A DNA stretch of 64,000 bases from Prevotella aff. ruminicola Tc2-24 (GCF_900110895.1 NZ_FOIQ01000001.1:310001-374000); one strand, 5' to 3'. Positions 33,740-43,098 are shown, numbered from the stretch's first letter. Program-made: numbers and translations. Notes: generated by a model from the sequence alone, not told the origin.

Positions 33740-35419
33740 ATGAAGAAAACTCTACTATTACTGTGTGGCCTGGTGATGTGTTCGTATGCACAGGCCGCTG
33801 ATTTCGAGACGGCCAAAGATGCCGTGAAGAACATGGGCGTGGGCTGGAATCTTGGCAACACCCTTGATGCAAATGACGCTTCGAAGACCTGGACGACCAC
33901 GGCTGAGCATGAGACCTGCTGGGGACAGCCCGTTACAAAGCCTGAGCTCCTGAAGATGATGAAAGAGGCAGGATTCAGTGCCATCCGTGTGCCCGTGACC
34001 TGGTATCAGGAGATGGATAGCAACGGCAAGGTGAACGCCGCATGGATGAATCGCGTCAAAGAGGTGGTAGACTATGTGATCGACCAGGGCATGTACTGCA
34101 TCCTCAATGTACATCACGATACAGGTGCGGACAGCAACACCTACAAGTCGTGGCTGAAGGCATCAGGCAACAACTACAACACGAACAAGGCAAAATACGA
34201 AGGTCTGTGGAAACAGATTGCCGAGACATTCAAGGACTATGACCAGAAGCTGCTCTTCGAGGCATTCAACGAGATGCTTGACGAGAAGAACACCTGGAAC
34301 GAGCCTGTTGACAAGACGGATGGCTATAAGGCCATCAACGACTATGCCAAGAGTTTCGTGACCATCGTCCGTGCTACTGGTGGCAATAACAAGGATCGCA
34401 ATCTGGTCGTGAACACCTACTCTGCCAGCAGCACCGGTGACGCCATGAAACAACTGGAGCTGCCAGAAGAAACAGGGCATATCATCTTCCAGTTGCACAG
34501 CTATCCTAACTGGACGAGTGAGAGCAATGCGAAGAATGAGATCGACAACCTGCTCAATAATATCAAGAAGAATCTGCTGAACAGGGCTCCTGTGATCATC
34601 GGAGAATATGCGACATTCACCACATGGCCTTCGAATATCGACTATTACAATACGGATCGTAAGGTGGCTCTCTATGCCATGGACTATCTCGTCAAGAAGG
34701 CCAAGGAGAATGGTGTCGGGACCTTCTACTGGATGGGACTCTCAGATGGCACCTACCGCACCCTACCCGCTTTCCATCAAGCTGATCTCGCCCAGACCCT
34801 CATCAAGGCCTACTATGGCAGTACCGACGGTTATAAGTATCCCACGCCTGATGACTATCAGACGGTATATACCATCAACTATAACAGTCAGTGGGGAGAG
34901 CTGTTTCTCTATGGCGGATGGAACAATACCACCTCGTTCAAACTGAGCGACTACAAGAGTATTCGCGTGGAATTAGACAACGACTATTCTGACAAGCTAC
35001 AGATCAAGGTGTATGGTGACATCATTGGCAAAAACGACGACGGTAGCGCCAAGCACAATGAACAGTACATTGCTCTGCAGGCTGGTTCCGCCACCTCGAC
35101 ACTCGACTTCGACGCCACCAAACTGGGATCAAGCGTCTATCGCATCACACTCCAGGCGCTTGAAGGAACAGCCCTGACAGCCAAATTGAATGATGTGAAA
35201 CTGATTAAGACGGATGATACGGAGGTTTCCGGATCAGTAACCGTAGGTTGGGGATGTACCGTCAGCTCAGAGTCTACCCCTAAGACCACCGCCATCCAAG
35301 GCATCCGGTTCCAAAAGGCCGAGGCCGACGATGCCATCTACAACCTCCATGGCCAGCGTGTCTCGAATCCTCGGAAAGGAATATATATCCAAAACGGACG
35401 AAAGGTCGTGATGAAATAA
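33740..35419 (+). CDS. Secreted GH5 endoglucanase with C-terminal sorting-type segment
   Basis: 559 aa. A signal peptide (1-20, ending AQAA) is followed by the GH5 TIM barrel (about 22-360): NMGVGWNLGNTLD, NVHHD (H125/H126), catalytic acid Glu178 in FEAFNEM, HSY at 253-255, nucleophile Glu289 in IIGEYA, Trp331 in YWMG. A beta-sandwich module (about 375-490), perhaps carbohydrate-binding, follows. The last 29 residues (LHGQRV, KGIYI, GRKVVMK) are the short Prevotella exported-protein tail, possibly a type IX secretion signal. Substrate is likely beta-1,4-glucan. Not in a PUL: no susC/susD nearby. It sits between the DUF1015 and serA genes. Confidence 0.93.
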   Translation: MKKTLLLLCGLVMCSYAQAADFETAKDAVKNMGVGWNLGNTLDANDASKTWTTTAEHETCWGQPVTKPELLKMMKEAGFSAIRVPVTWYQEMDSNGKVNAAWMNRVKEVVDYVIDQGMYCILNVHHDTGADSNTYKSWLKASGNNYNTNKAKYEGLWKQIAETFKDYDQKLLFEAFNEMLDEKNTWNEPVDKTDGYKAINDYAKSFVTIVRATGGNNKDRNLVVNTYSASSTGDAMKQLELPEETGHIIFQLHSYPNWTSESNAKNEIDNLLNNIKKNLLNRAPVIIGEYATFTTWPSNIDYYNTDRKVALYAMDYLVKKAKENGVGTFYWMGLSDGTYRTLPAFHQADLAQTLIKAYYGSTDGYKYPTPDDYQTVYTINYNSQWGELFLYGGWNNTTSFKLSDYKSIRVELDNDYSDKLQIKVYGDIIGKNDDGSAKHNEQYIALQAGSATSTLDFDATKLGSSVYRITLQALEGTALTAKLNDVKLIKTDDTEVSGSVTVGWGCTVSSESTPKTTAIQGIRFQKAEADDAIYNLHGQRVSNPRKGIYIQNGRKVVMK

Positions 35420-35424
35420 AAAAA

Positions 35425-35447
35425 AAGCCTCCCGGTTTGGGAGGCTT
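35425..35447. terminator. Bidirectional terminator between the GH5 gene and serA
   Basis: 9-base perfect stem AAGCCTCCC/GGGAGGCTT around GGTTT, with A-tract before and T-rich after. Serves both convergent genes. Confidence 0.9.
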
Positions 35448-35465
35448 CTTTATTTAGGAGTGTTT

Positions 35466-36383
35466 TTACTTGTTCACCTGGAACTTCGTATCGCCATCCT
35501 TGAAGAAGGCATTGATCTGCTTGGCGGCAGCGATACCGGCATTGATGTTTGCCTCGGCTGTCTGAGCACCCATCTTCTTCGGGGTTGAGAAATAACGCCC
35601 CTCGAACTTCGCGAACTCGTCGTTGGCATCGGGCATGATGTCGGTAACGAACTTCAGATCCTCGCGCTCGGCCATCAGTTTGATCAGCTCGGGCTCGTTG
35701 ATCACTTCCTTACGGGCTGTGTTCACAAGGATACCACCCTTCTTCATCTTACCCACCAGAGCGTAGTTGATGCTCTGCTTGGTCTCAGGGGTAGCGGGGA
35801 TATGCAGTGAGACAACATCACAGGTCTCGAAGAGAGCGTCCTGATTAGCAACGGCGTGAACACCGGCCTTCTCGATCACCTCTGCAGGACAGAAAGCATC
35901 GAAGGCATAGACATCCATACCGAAGCCCTTGGCGATGCGGGCTACATTGCGGCCTACATTTCCGAAAGCAAGGATACCGAGTTTCTTGCCCAGCAGCTCT
36001 GAACCGCTCTTACCGTTGTAGAATCCACGAACGGCCATCACGAGCAGACCGAACACGAGCTCGGCTACGGCATTGGCATTCTGACCCGGCGTGTTCTCGG
36101 CAACCACATTGTGGGCCGTGGCGGCAGCGAGGTCGATGTTATCGTAACCAGCACCGGCACGAACCACGATCTTCAGCTGCTTGGCGGCGTCGAGTACCTC
36201 GGCGTCGACCTTGTCAGAACGGATAATCAGCGCGTCGGCATCCTTAACGGCGTCGAGCAACTGAGCCTTCTCTGTATATTTCTCGAGCAGCGCCAACTCA
36301 TGGCCGGCTGCCTCTACTTCTGCCTTGATCCCATTGACAGCGGCTGCTGCGAATGGTTTCTCTGTTGCAACTAATACTTTCAT
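35466..36383 (-). CDS. serA: D-3-phosphoglycerate dehydrogenase
   Basis: First step of serine biosynthesis. 305 aa, the short form without the C-terminal ACT/serine-binding domain, so no feedback inhibition through ACT is expected. The NAD-binding motif is LGILAFGNVGRNVARIAKGFGM, and the substrate/catalytic region includes RAGAGYDNID and VNTARKEVINE. The Arg of the triad is in TARKE. The usual catalytic His is not obvious: the family's late H region reads FSTPKKMGAQTAEA, as in related short Bacteroidota enzymes. It follows serC by 19 bases in one operon and is GC-rich compared with the 5' half of serC. Confidence 0.92.
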   Translation of the reverse strand: MKVLVATEKPFAAAAVNGIKAEVEAAGHELALLEKYTEKAQLLDAVKDADALIIRSDKVDAEVLDAAKQLKIVVRAGAGYDNIDLAAATAHNVVAENTPGQNANAVAELVFGLLVMAVRGFYNGKSGSELLGKKLGILAFGNVGRNVARIAKGFGMDVYAFDAFCPAEVIEKAGVHAVANQDALFETCDVVSLHIPATPETKQSINYALVGKMKKGGILVNTARKEVINEPELIKLMAEREDLKFVTDIMPDANDEFAKFEGRYFSTPKKMGAQTAEANINAGIAAAKQINAFFKDGDTKFQVNK

Positions 36384-36402
36384 AACTGTAAACTGTCAAC
36401 AA

Positions 36403-37470
36403 TTAATGATTGGCCTCGAACTCCTTCATGCAGGCAACAAGCGCATTGCATCCCTCAATGGTCTGTGCATTATAGCAAGAAGCACGGAAGCCGCCTACCG
36501 AGCGGTGACCCTTTACGCCGACCATACCCTTAGAAACTGCGAAGTCAAGGAAGTCCTTCTCGAGCTCCTTGTACTCTGGAGCCATCACGAAGCAGAGGTT
36601 CATCAGTGAACGGTCCTCTTCCTTGGCTGTACCGACGAAGCACTTGTTGCGGTCGATCTCGCCGTATACGATCTCAGCACGCTGGTTAGCCAATTTGTCC
36701 ATAGCTTCTACACCACCTTGTTTCTTAATCCAACGGAGGTTCTCAAGAGCAGAATAGATAGGCACTACAGGCGGTGTGTTAAACATCGAGCCTTTATCTA
36801 CGTGTGTACGATAGTCGAGCATTGTAGGAATCTCACGCGGAGCTTTGCCCAGAGCATCATCCTTAACAATCACGATTGTGACACCAGCCATGGCCAGATT
36901 TTTTTGAGCACCAGCATAGATAGCATCATACTTAGCTACGTCAACAGGACGGCTAAATATATCCGATGACATATCAGCAATCAAACGAACAGGGACATCA
37001 AGATCTTTACGAATTTCTGTACCATAAATAGTGTTGTTTGTTGTAATATGCAGATAATCAGCATCTGCAGGTACACTCCAATCCTTAGGAATAAAAGTAT
37101 AGTTAGCATCAGCAGAAGAAGCTACTTCTATGACCTCACCGAACAACTTCGCCTCCTTCATGGCCTTCTTTGCCCAAACACCGGTATTCAGGTATGCAGC
37201 CTTCTTGATTAGAAAATTATATGGGATCATACAGAACTCAAGACTTGCACCGCCGCCAAGGAAGATTACAGAATAGCCTTCAGGCACATCAAGCAATTCT
37301 TTCACCAAGGCCACAGCCTCATCAACAACAGGCTGGAAGTCCTTTGCACGGTGGCTGATCTCCATCAGAGAAAGACCTGAGCCATTGAAATCAAGACACT
37401 GTTTAGCGGTATTCTCAATGACTTCGCGAGGAAGCATCGAGGGACCTGCGTTAAAGTTGTACTTCTTCAT
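36403..37470 (-). CDS. serC: Phosphoserine aminotransferase
   Basis: PLP enzyme that converts 3-phosphohydroxypyruvate and glutamate to phosphoserine. 355 aa, usual length. It begins with the family motif [14 protein letters not shown]. The PLP lysine is in [11 protein letters not shown]. The C-terminus has [17 protein letters not shown]. It is first in serC-serA. The codons of the 3' third (about 36403-36720) are GC-rich, while the 5' two-thirds are AT-richer. The promoter is clear on the minus strand, with a ~50-base leader. Confidence 0.96.
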   Translation of the reverse strand: MKKYNFNAGPSMLPREVIENTAKQCLDFNGSGLSLMEISHRAKDFQPVVDEAVALVKELLDVPEGYSVIFLGGGASLEFCMIPYNFLIKKAAYLNTGVWAKKAMKEAKLFGEVIEVASSADANYTFIPKDWSVPADADYLHITTNNTIYGTEIRKDLDVPVRLIADMSSDIFSRPVDVAKYDAIYAGAQKNLAMAGVTIVIVKDDALGKAPREIPTMLDYRTHVDKGSMFNTPPVVPIYSALENLRWIKKQGGVEAMDKLANQRAEIVYGEIDRNKCFVGTAKEEDRSLMNLCFVMAPEYKELEKDFLDFAVSKGMVGVKGHRSVGGFRASCYNAQTIEGCNALVACMKEFEANH

Positions 37471-37520
37471 TTTGATTCTTATTTTTATTGGTTTAACTAA
37501 TTCGTTTTTGAAAAACGCTG

Positions 37521-37552
37521 CGAAATTACACTTTTTATTTTATTCTGCCAAA
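37521..37552 (-). promoter_or_regulatory. Promoter of serC-serA
   Basis: TTTGG (37552-37548), 19-base spacer, TAATTTCG (37528-37521), with one mismatch in the -7 box. Confidence 0.65.
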
Positions 37553-37685
37553 TATTTGAGCAGAAATTCACGAAAATATGACTTTTTCTTTCATTTTGTC
37601 AAGTCGGCTTGCCAAATATTCAATATCATACTGCAAATTTACTGAATAATTTTCTAATATAGTGCGGATTAAAATGTTTTTTTCG

Positions 37686-37693
37686 TATCTTTG
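37686..37693 (+). promoter_or_regulatory. -7 box of folK-like/M64 operon, almost leaderless
   Basis: TATCTTTG, only eight bases before the ATG at 37702. The transcript should begin at or within a couple of bases of the start codon. Confidence 0.7.
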
Positions 37694-37701
37694 CATTCGT
37701 T

Positions 37702-38073
37702 ATGACTCACAAGAAACATCAGATCATCATTTGTCTTGCTTCTAACGAGAATCAGGAACAAAATTTAAAGGCTGCTAGGGAACAGTTGTCTCTGTTACTG
37801 AGCGATCTGCATTTTACATCAGAACAATGGACCGAACCTATCCACTCCATTTGCCCGGCTCCTTATCTGAATCAACTCTGCAAGGCTAAAACCGATTTCA
37901 GTTTGAACCTTACAAATGAAGTGCTAAAGGAGATTGAGAAGAGACAAGGACGAACACATAATGAGGATGGAATTGTAACCATCGACTTGGATCTTTTACA
38001 ATATGACGATGAGCTTTTGCACATTCGGGATTGGGAAAGAGACTATGTAAAGAATCTAATTAGCGAATTATGA
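37702..38073 (+). CDS. Short HPPK (FolK)-like pterin pyrophosphokinase
   Basis: 123 aa resembling 6-hydroxymethyl-7,8-dihydropterin pyrophosphokinase of folate biosynthesis. The N-terminal IICLASNENQEQNLKAA matches the family start (LGSNxGdr-xxNL-xxA), and the Mg-binding D-x-D signature is VTIDLDLLQYDDELL. The full enzyme is about 160 residues, with a PRTLDLD motif and a C-terminal His/Arg region. Here the Pro-Arg preceding the signature is not visible and the last ~35 residues are missing, so activity is uncertain. ATG 37702 is only eight bases from the -7 box. Overlaps the M64 gene by ATGA. Confidence 0.6.
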   Translation: MTHKKHQIIICLASNENQEQNLKAAREQLSLLLSDLHFTSEQWTEPIHSICPAPYLNQLCKAKTDFSLNLTNEVLKEIEKRQGRTHNEDGIVTIDLDLLQYDDELLHIRDWERDYVKNLISEL

Positions 38074-39302
38074 GAAAATTATTGTTAATCAGTATATTAT
38101 ATCTAAACTTCTTGTCATTATTCTCGCAAGATTTTGATCAGTACTTTGAAGATCGCACTCTCCGACTTGACTATACTTTCTCGGGTGATCATCAAAACCA
38201 GAGTATTTATGTGGATGAATTGATTTCGCTACCTCGGTGGTATGGGAAGCGCCAGCATTTGTCGGAGGTTCCACTACGTGGGAATGGACAAATTATCGTT
38301 CGTATACATGGACGTGAGGATATTATCTATCGTCATTCTTTCTCAAGTCTTTTTCAAGAGTGGCTGTCAACTGCAGAATCAAAGACGACAAAGAAATCTT
38401 TTGAGAATGTATTCCTCATTCCTTTTCCTAAAGATTCCATCGATATCACTATAGAACTTAGAGACTATCATGACAGAATCAACGCTACCATGACACACAC
38501 TGTTGATCCTCATGATATTTTAATTCGAAGAGCAGGTGAACGGCAGATTACGCCGCATATCACACTGCAACAAGCGGCAGACACCACACGATGTATTCAT
38601 GTAGCTTATGTCGCAGAGGGATATCAACCCCATGAGATGAGCGTTTTCATCGAAGATTGCAAAAATGCGATGAATGCTCTTTTTACGCATGATCCTTTTA
38701 AACAGATGCAGGATCGTTTCAATATGGTGGCCGTGATGTCACCATCTGAAGAAAGCGGGGTCAGTGAACCAAGCAAAGGTATATGGCGGAATACAATCCT
38801 CGGTGCCCATTTTGACACGTTCTATAGTGAACGCTACCTGACAACACTGCATTTGAAAAAACTGAACGACATTTTGGCTGGCATACCCTATGAACATATA
38901 ATTGTTTTGGTTAACGGACAACGTTACGGAGGCGGTGGAATCTACAATTCTTATACACTTACTGATGCACACGGACCTTTTTTCAGACCTGTTGTCGTCC
39001 ATGAGTTTGGACACTCATTCGGAGGTTTAGGCGATGAGTATCCTTACGGAGAAGATGATCCCATGTATTTCTATGATACAGAGCCATGGGAACCCAACCT
39101 GACGACTCAGAATAATTTCCATGGAAAATGGGAAAAACTTGTTCAGGAAGGGAAAGCTGGACTCATTGAAGGAGGCGGATACCTGACAAAAGGTGTGTGG
39201 CGTGGCTTTGAGAACTGTCGTATGCGTACAAATGAAGAGCCGGAGTTTTGTCTAGTATGCCAACAAGCTCTTATTCGCCTGATTGACTTCTACACGAAAT
39301 AG
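38070..39302 (+). CDS. Peptidase family M64 (IgA peptidase-like), secreted
   Basis: 410 aa with a signal peptide (about 1-19, ending LFSQ). The N-terminal ~120 residues form the M64 N-domain. The metalloprotease domain has the zinc motif HEFGH at residues 311-315, followed by SFGGLGDEYPYG. Late Cys residues occur in ENCRMR and CLVCQ. The family's founder, the IgA protease of Clostridium ramosum, cuts immunoglobulin A. Bacteroidota members are common and their substrates largely untested. It overlaps the HPPK-like gene by four bases, so the two are translationally coupled. Confidence 0.9.
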   Translation: MRKLLLISILYLNFLSLFSQDFDQYFEDRTLRLDYTFSGDHQNQSIYVDELISLPRWYGKRQHLSEVPLRGNGQIIVRIHGREDIIYRHSFSSLFQEWLSTAESKTTKKSFENVFLIPFPKDSIDITIELRDYHDRINATMTHTVDPHDILIRRAGERQITPHITLQQAADTTRCIHVAYVAEGYQPHEMSVFIEDCKNAMNALFTHDPFKQMQDRFNMVAVMSPSEESGVSEPSKGIWRNTILGAHFDTFYSERYLTTLHLKKLNDILAGIPYEHIIVLVNGQRYGGGGIYNSYTLTDAHGPFFRPVVVHEFGHSFGGLGDEYPYGEDDPMYFYDTEPWEPNLTTQNNFHGKWEKLVQEGKAGLIEGGGYLTKGVWRGFENCRMRTNEEPEFCLVCQQALIRLIDFYTK

Positions 39303-39336
39303 AGGCTTTGTTTATGGCGTGGATGTCATAGGACTA

Positions 39337-39999
39337 TTACAATGTTTGGAGTTTAATGCCAAGTGATAAGCCAATGATATCTTTCAGTGGGACATCATGA
39401 TCCATGATCTTGGAACGGATATAAAGGTCGCATGTACTGATTTCGTAAAACAAGGAGATGCTTTTGCAGCCTTTACGTTTTTCCAACGGAATTTGTCTGG
39501 TGAAGCGTTGGCCAAGCGCGATGTTCAGACGGAACTTCGTCGACATAAATTCATAGTACTTGTCCGGATAACGTCCTGGCTGCGTTTTCCAGAATTCATG
39601 TCCATATACGGTATTCAAATAAATGCTGGCAGTCAACGGCTCGATACTGTAGCCTTTATATAGAGTCAAACTCCATGGAATATAGTTTTCTTTAACAGTC
39701 ATCGTCAACTTACCTCGAGAGGTCTGATGCCTTGGTATGTATCCGATCATACAATCCGTCTCCCACTGTTTCCGATTACCATAATTCCACCCAAACCCCA
39801 TAGAGGCTATCCCCATATTTCCAGCATTCTGAATGACAAACTGGGTTGGAATCATATTTGCCCATCGCTTGCGATACCGATAGACACGCCTTTCATACTT
39901 GCTTTCACGATTCTGCTGTACTATGATACTGTCATCTGCCATGATATCAACAGCAGTAAGCAATAGAAATATGCTAAAAAGATATCTGTTCCATCTCAT
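39337..39999 (-). CDS. Outer-envelope protein of unknown function, barrel-like
   Basis: 220 aa. The frame is open from 40122, but the ATG at 39999 (MRWNRYLFS) begins a good signal peptide ending MADD, so I use it. It overlaps the metallophosphoesterase gene by 26 bases. The mature part alternates hydrophobic and polar residues in strands (IASMGFGWNYG, ASIYLNTVYG, LNIALGQRF), as in small outer-membrane beta-barrels. Residues YPDKYYEF and GLSLGIKLQTL near the end fit this. Third gene of the patatin-phosphoesterase operon. No known domain recognised. Confidence 0.7.
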   Translation of the reverse strand: MRWNRYLFSIFLLLTAVDIMADDSIIVQQNRESKYERRVYRYRKRWANMIPTQFVIQNAGNMGIASMGFGWNYGNRKQWETDCMIGYIPRHQTSRGKLTMTVKENYIPWSLTLYKGYSIEPLTASIYLNTVYGHEFWKTQPGRYPDKYYEFMSTKFRLNIALGQRFTRQIPLEKRKGCKSISLFYEISTCDLYIRSKIMDHDVPLKDIIGLSLGIKLQTL

Positions 40000-40783
40000 A
40001 GCCGTCGGGAGTAAAGGTAAAAATGCGATAGCGTCGATGTTTTGCGCAATCAATACCATAGAACAGAAGACCATCATCATAGATGTCGTCGACCAGATCG
40101 TTATGGTTATGCCCATATACACAACATATCAGGCCAGGAAAGAAATCGAGATAGCGTCGGAAAGCTTTACACACGTTGTTATTGAATTGATCGCTATAAG
40201 GAGGTGCATGCATAACAAGTATCGTCCTGTCAAAACGTTCCCGATCCATCTCCATTTCAGTTTCCATATAATCAAAATTCGGGACCGCAGCAATGTAATC
40301 ATATTCAGTAGCATTTGTGTTTAGACATACGAACTTGATACGTCCCGCAATAAACGAGAAATCCATACTACCATACATCTTCATATACGCCTGATCACCA
40401 GTACCAAGAAAATCATGGTTGCCGATAAGTCCGACATATGGCACATGCAAATCACCGAGAATATCACGTATCCACTCATACTCCATGGCCGTTCCGGTAT
40501 CCGTCAGATCGCCACAATGAATAACGAAATCGATGTCTCGACGATTATTCAAGTCAAGTATTTCGTCTTTTGTATCTGAATACCATCCATGCGTATCACT
40601 AATAAAGGCAACGCGTAATGTATCCTTGTCTGCAAATTCATTTTCAATTCTTGTTATCTGTTTGGCATTGATGTCTGTCTCCCCATGAAAATTCACATCA
40701 TAGGGATGTATGTCAAACAAATCGCCACATGCATATATAAACAGTAGCGAGACTGACATTGTCACATACATATACCGCTTCAT
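39974..40783 (-). CDS. Metallophosphoesterase lipoprotein
   Basis: 269 aa. A lipoprotein signal (FIYAC, Cys19) is followed by a calcineurin-like two-metal phosphoesterase domain. The motif order is complete: FISDTHG, CGDLTDTG, GNHDF, VMHAPPY, YGHNHND. It probably cleaves a phosphate ester outside the cytoplasm. It begins 23 bases after the patatin stop and overlaps the next gene, so it is the middle of a three-gene envelope operon. Its substrate is not known. Confidence 0.92.
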   Translation of the reverse strand: MKRYMYVTMSVSLLFIYACGDLFDIHPYDVNFHGETDINAKQITRIENEFADKDTLRVAFISDTHGWYSDTKDEILDLNNRRDIDFVIHCGDLTDTGTAMEYEWIRDILGDLHVPYVGLIGNHDFLGTGDQAYMKMYGSMDFSFIAGRIKFVCLNTNATEYDYIAAVPNFDYMETEMEMDRERFDRTILVMHAPPYSDQFNNNVCKAFRRYLDFFPGLICCVYGHNHNDLVDDIYDDGLLFYGIDCAKHRRYRIFTFTPDGYEMEQISF

Positions 40784-40806
40784 CCTTGCTGAACCATTAA
40801 TTATTA

Positions 40807-43023
40807 TCAGAACTCATAGCCGAGATTAATATAGAAATATGGTTCCTTTGTTTTATTGGAATAGCCCAATGTTACACCTATGGGCCCCAGCATTGTATTA
40901 TAATAATAGGCTGCTTGACAACCGAGCATCATCTTACTATCAGGAATATCTTTTATGACAGCTGCATGCTGGGCTGTAGCAAGACGCAATAGAAGATAAT
41001 GACCACTACCAAGACTTTGCTGAGCCTGCAGTTGTGCTGCTACGACAAATGGACGTGTATATTCCACATAACCAACCCCTGCGAACGGCATCTGTTGTTC
41101 TAGGTAGTGCCCGAACCATTCTCCTCCCATAACATTGGCAAAGACAACGGGAACGATAGAACCAAAGAGGAGTCTTCCGTATACCATCGGCTGAACAGTA
41201 AAGTGCTCACTCAAGGCAAAAGACATTCGCCAGTTGGCATTCACGTCACTCATACCAGGCTTACCTTCAAGCTTCGTGAAGTTGTCTGTCAAATATGCAT
41301 ACTCCGCCTTGAAACGGGCACCACGCGTGGGGAAATGCCAACTATTCTCCGAGTTGTACTTGATTTGCGCACGATAACTGATATAACTGCTATTTTCCAA
41401 CAACAGTTCTTGAGAATTAATAGCATCCGCTACTAGTTTGTCTTGATAATGCAGATAGTCCCAGCGTATAGACATCCGGACATTAAAATTCCGAACATTC
41501 AAGTTAACAGGAGAAAATTCTGCCTGATGTTGATTGTATACGACACTATAGTCACGATCACCTTTATAATATATATTTACATCATTTCTATGAAAGGAAT
41601 ATGATATGGCAGGACGTGTAAAACTACGAGGATGGAATGTGAGTTCTGCACGTCCCATCATTCGCTTTCCTAACCGTAATGTGAATTCGGCATTCATCGG
41701 CAGAGAAGTCTTTAAGGGGAAGTCGGCTCCTAGTTGTACAGCGGCATATTCCTCTGTATCAAAACGAAATCCCGCATTGACCTGACTAGTCTTACGGTTG
41801 CCGGCTGTAAGAATAAGTTGATATCCATCACCGTTAGGTACCGTTCTTGACTTAGCGTTCTGGTAGAACAAGTCCATTCTCATAGCTGTGGTTATCTGTT
41901 CCTGTTTGCGAACATCGATACTATCACCTTCTTTCAGTTGGAACTTTTCCCGTAAGAAGCGCTCGTCTTGTTGGGTCATATTCTCAAATTCATATGCTAT
42001 TATCTTTATTTTCTCGGACATGACCGCAGGTCGTAACAGAGTAAGTCGAGGTGGAGCATATGTCTTGTCAATGCCAATCTGATCCTTAAGCGTCATAAGT
42101 TCATCCCAATGTTTCATGGCCTCCTCTTCGCCTCGCCTGATCAACGTATCAATGGCATTTGCCGAAAAACTGGCGGCCCCATAGCCCGTCGTATTCACAC
42201 GAATAGGCACATCTGTCATCGCCAGATTCTCATCATACTTGTTTTTACAGTTAACGTCAACGATCTGACTCAAGATACTCATTGTTCCACCTAAGTCTTC
42301 TGCAGTTCTCGGAGCCCCCTGTACAGTTACGCCGATAATGATATCAGCCCCCATCTCTCGGGCTATATCCGCAGGATAATTGTTACGTAGTCCACCATCC
42401 ACCAACACATGATCACCCTTTCGAACAGGTGAGAACACGGCAGGAATCGCCATAGAGGCCCGCATGGCTTGAGGTAAACAACCGCTATGAAAATCGTATT
42501 CCGTATTATCGACAATGTCTGTTGCAACACAGGCAAAAGGGATGGGAAGGTCATGGGAGAAATCTATAGAATCTGTATATCCCGTACATAATTTCCAAAA
42601 TAGTTCCGCCAGATTTTTCCCTTTGATGATTCCGCCATCATTCTCATTACGCTTGCCAATAGTCAACCCCCTTGAGATTACATAGGTATTCTGCTTTTCC
42701 CGATCTGCCAGACTTTGCTGTGCTAAATCTTCCTTATCAGTAATCACATAACTCCAGTCTTGGTTACGAACAATTGAGTCAAGCACATCTGCATTATACC
42801 CGATAGCGTACAATCCCCCTACAATACTCCCCATGGAAGTGCCACAGACTATATCCACAGGGATTCCTGCGCGCTCAATCACCTTCAGGGCCCCTATATG
42901 AGCCATACCTTTTGCACCGCCGCCACTTAACACCACAGCGACCTTCTTCCTGTCTGCCACATCCTGACATAAAACCTTTGTTACAAGAAAGAACGCTACC
43001 AATATAATAACAAATCTCCTCAT
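40807..43023 (-). CDS. Patatin-like phospholipase with C-terminal outer-membrane beta-barrel
   Basis: 738 aa. Signal peptide (1-20, ending LCQ), then a patatin domain (about 25-310): oxyanion hole GGGAKGM (34-40), nucleophile Ser63 in GTSMG, and Asp209 of the DGG dyad. A POTRA-like region (about 320-395) and a 16-strand-type barrel (about 415-738) ending in an aromatic residue (YEF) follow. This is the type Vd (PlpD-like) autotransporter plan. It hydrolyses lipid acyl chains, exposed at or released from the surface. The frame can be read from TTG 43050, which lies in the -7 box, so ATG 43023 is used. First of three genes. Confidence 0.93.
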   Translation of the reverse strand: MRRFVIILVAFFLVTKVLCQDVADRKKVAVVLSGGGAKGMAHIGALKVIERAGIPVDIVCGTSMGSIVGGLYAIGYNADVLDSIVRNQDWSYVITDKEDLAQQSLADREKQNTYVISRGLTIGKRNENDGGIIKGKNLAELFWKLCTGYTDSIDFSHDLPIPFACVATDIVDNTEYDFHSGCLPQAMRASMAIPAVFSPVRKGDHVLVDGGLRNNYPADIAREMGADIIIGVTVQGAPRTAEDLGGTMSILSQIVDVNCKNKYDENLAMTDVPIRVNTTGYGAASFSANAIDTLIRRGEEEAMKHWDELMTLKDQIGIDKTYAPPRLTLLRPAVMSEKIKIIAYEFENMTQQDERFLREKFQLKEGDSIDVRKQEQITTAMRMDLFYQNAKSRTVPNGDGYQLILTAGNRKTSQVNAGFRFDTEEYAAVQLGADFPLKTSLPMNAEFTLRLGKRMMGRAELTFHPRSFTRPAISYSFHRNDVNIYYKGDRDYSVVYNQHQAEFSPVNLNVRNFNVRMSIRWDYLHYQDKLVADAINSQELLLENSSYISYRAQIKYNSENSWHFPTRGARFKAEYAYLTDNFTKLEGKPGMSDVNANWRMSFALSEHFTVQPMVYGRLLFGSIVPVVFANVMGGEWFGHYLEQQMPFAGVGYVEYTRPFVVAAQLQAQQSLGSGHYLLLRLATAQHAAVIKDIPDSKMMLGCQAAYYYNTMLGPIGVTLGYSNKTKEPYFYINLGYEF

Positions 43024-43047
43024 ACCAAAAATAGATATTAATCGCCA

Positions 43048-43055
43048 CAAAGATA
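43048..43055 (-). promoter_or_regulatory. -7 box of patatin-phosphoesterase operon
   Basis: TATCTTTG on the minus strand, 24 bases before ATG 43023. Confidence 0.7.
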
Positions 43056-43098
43056 TGAAATAATGATGAAATGTCTAAGCTTTTTGGATAAAAAGATA

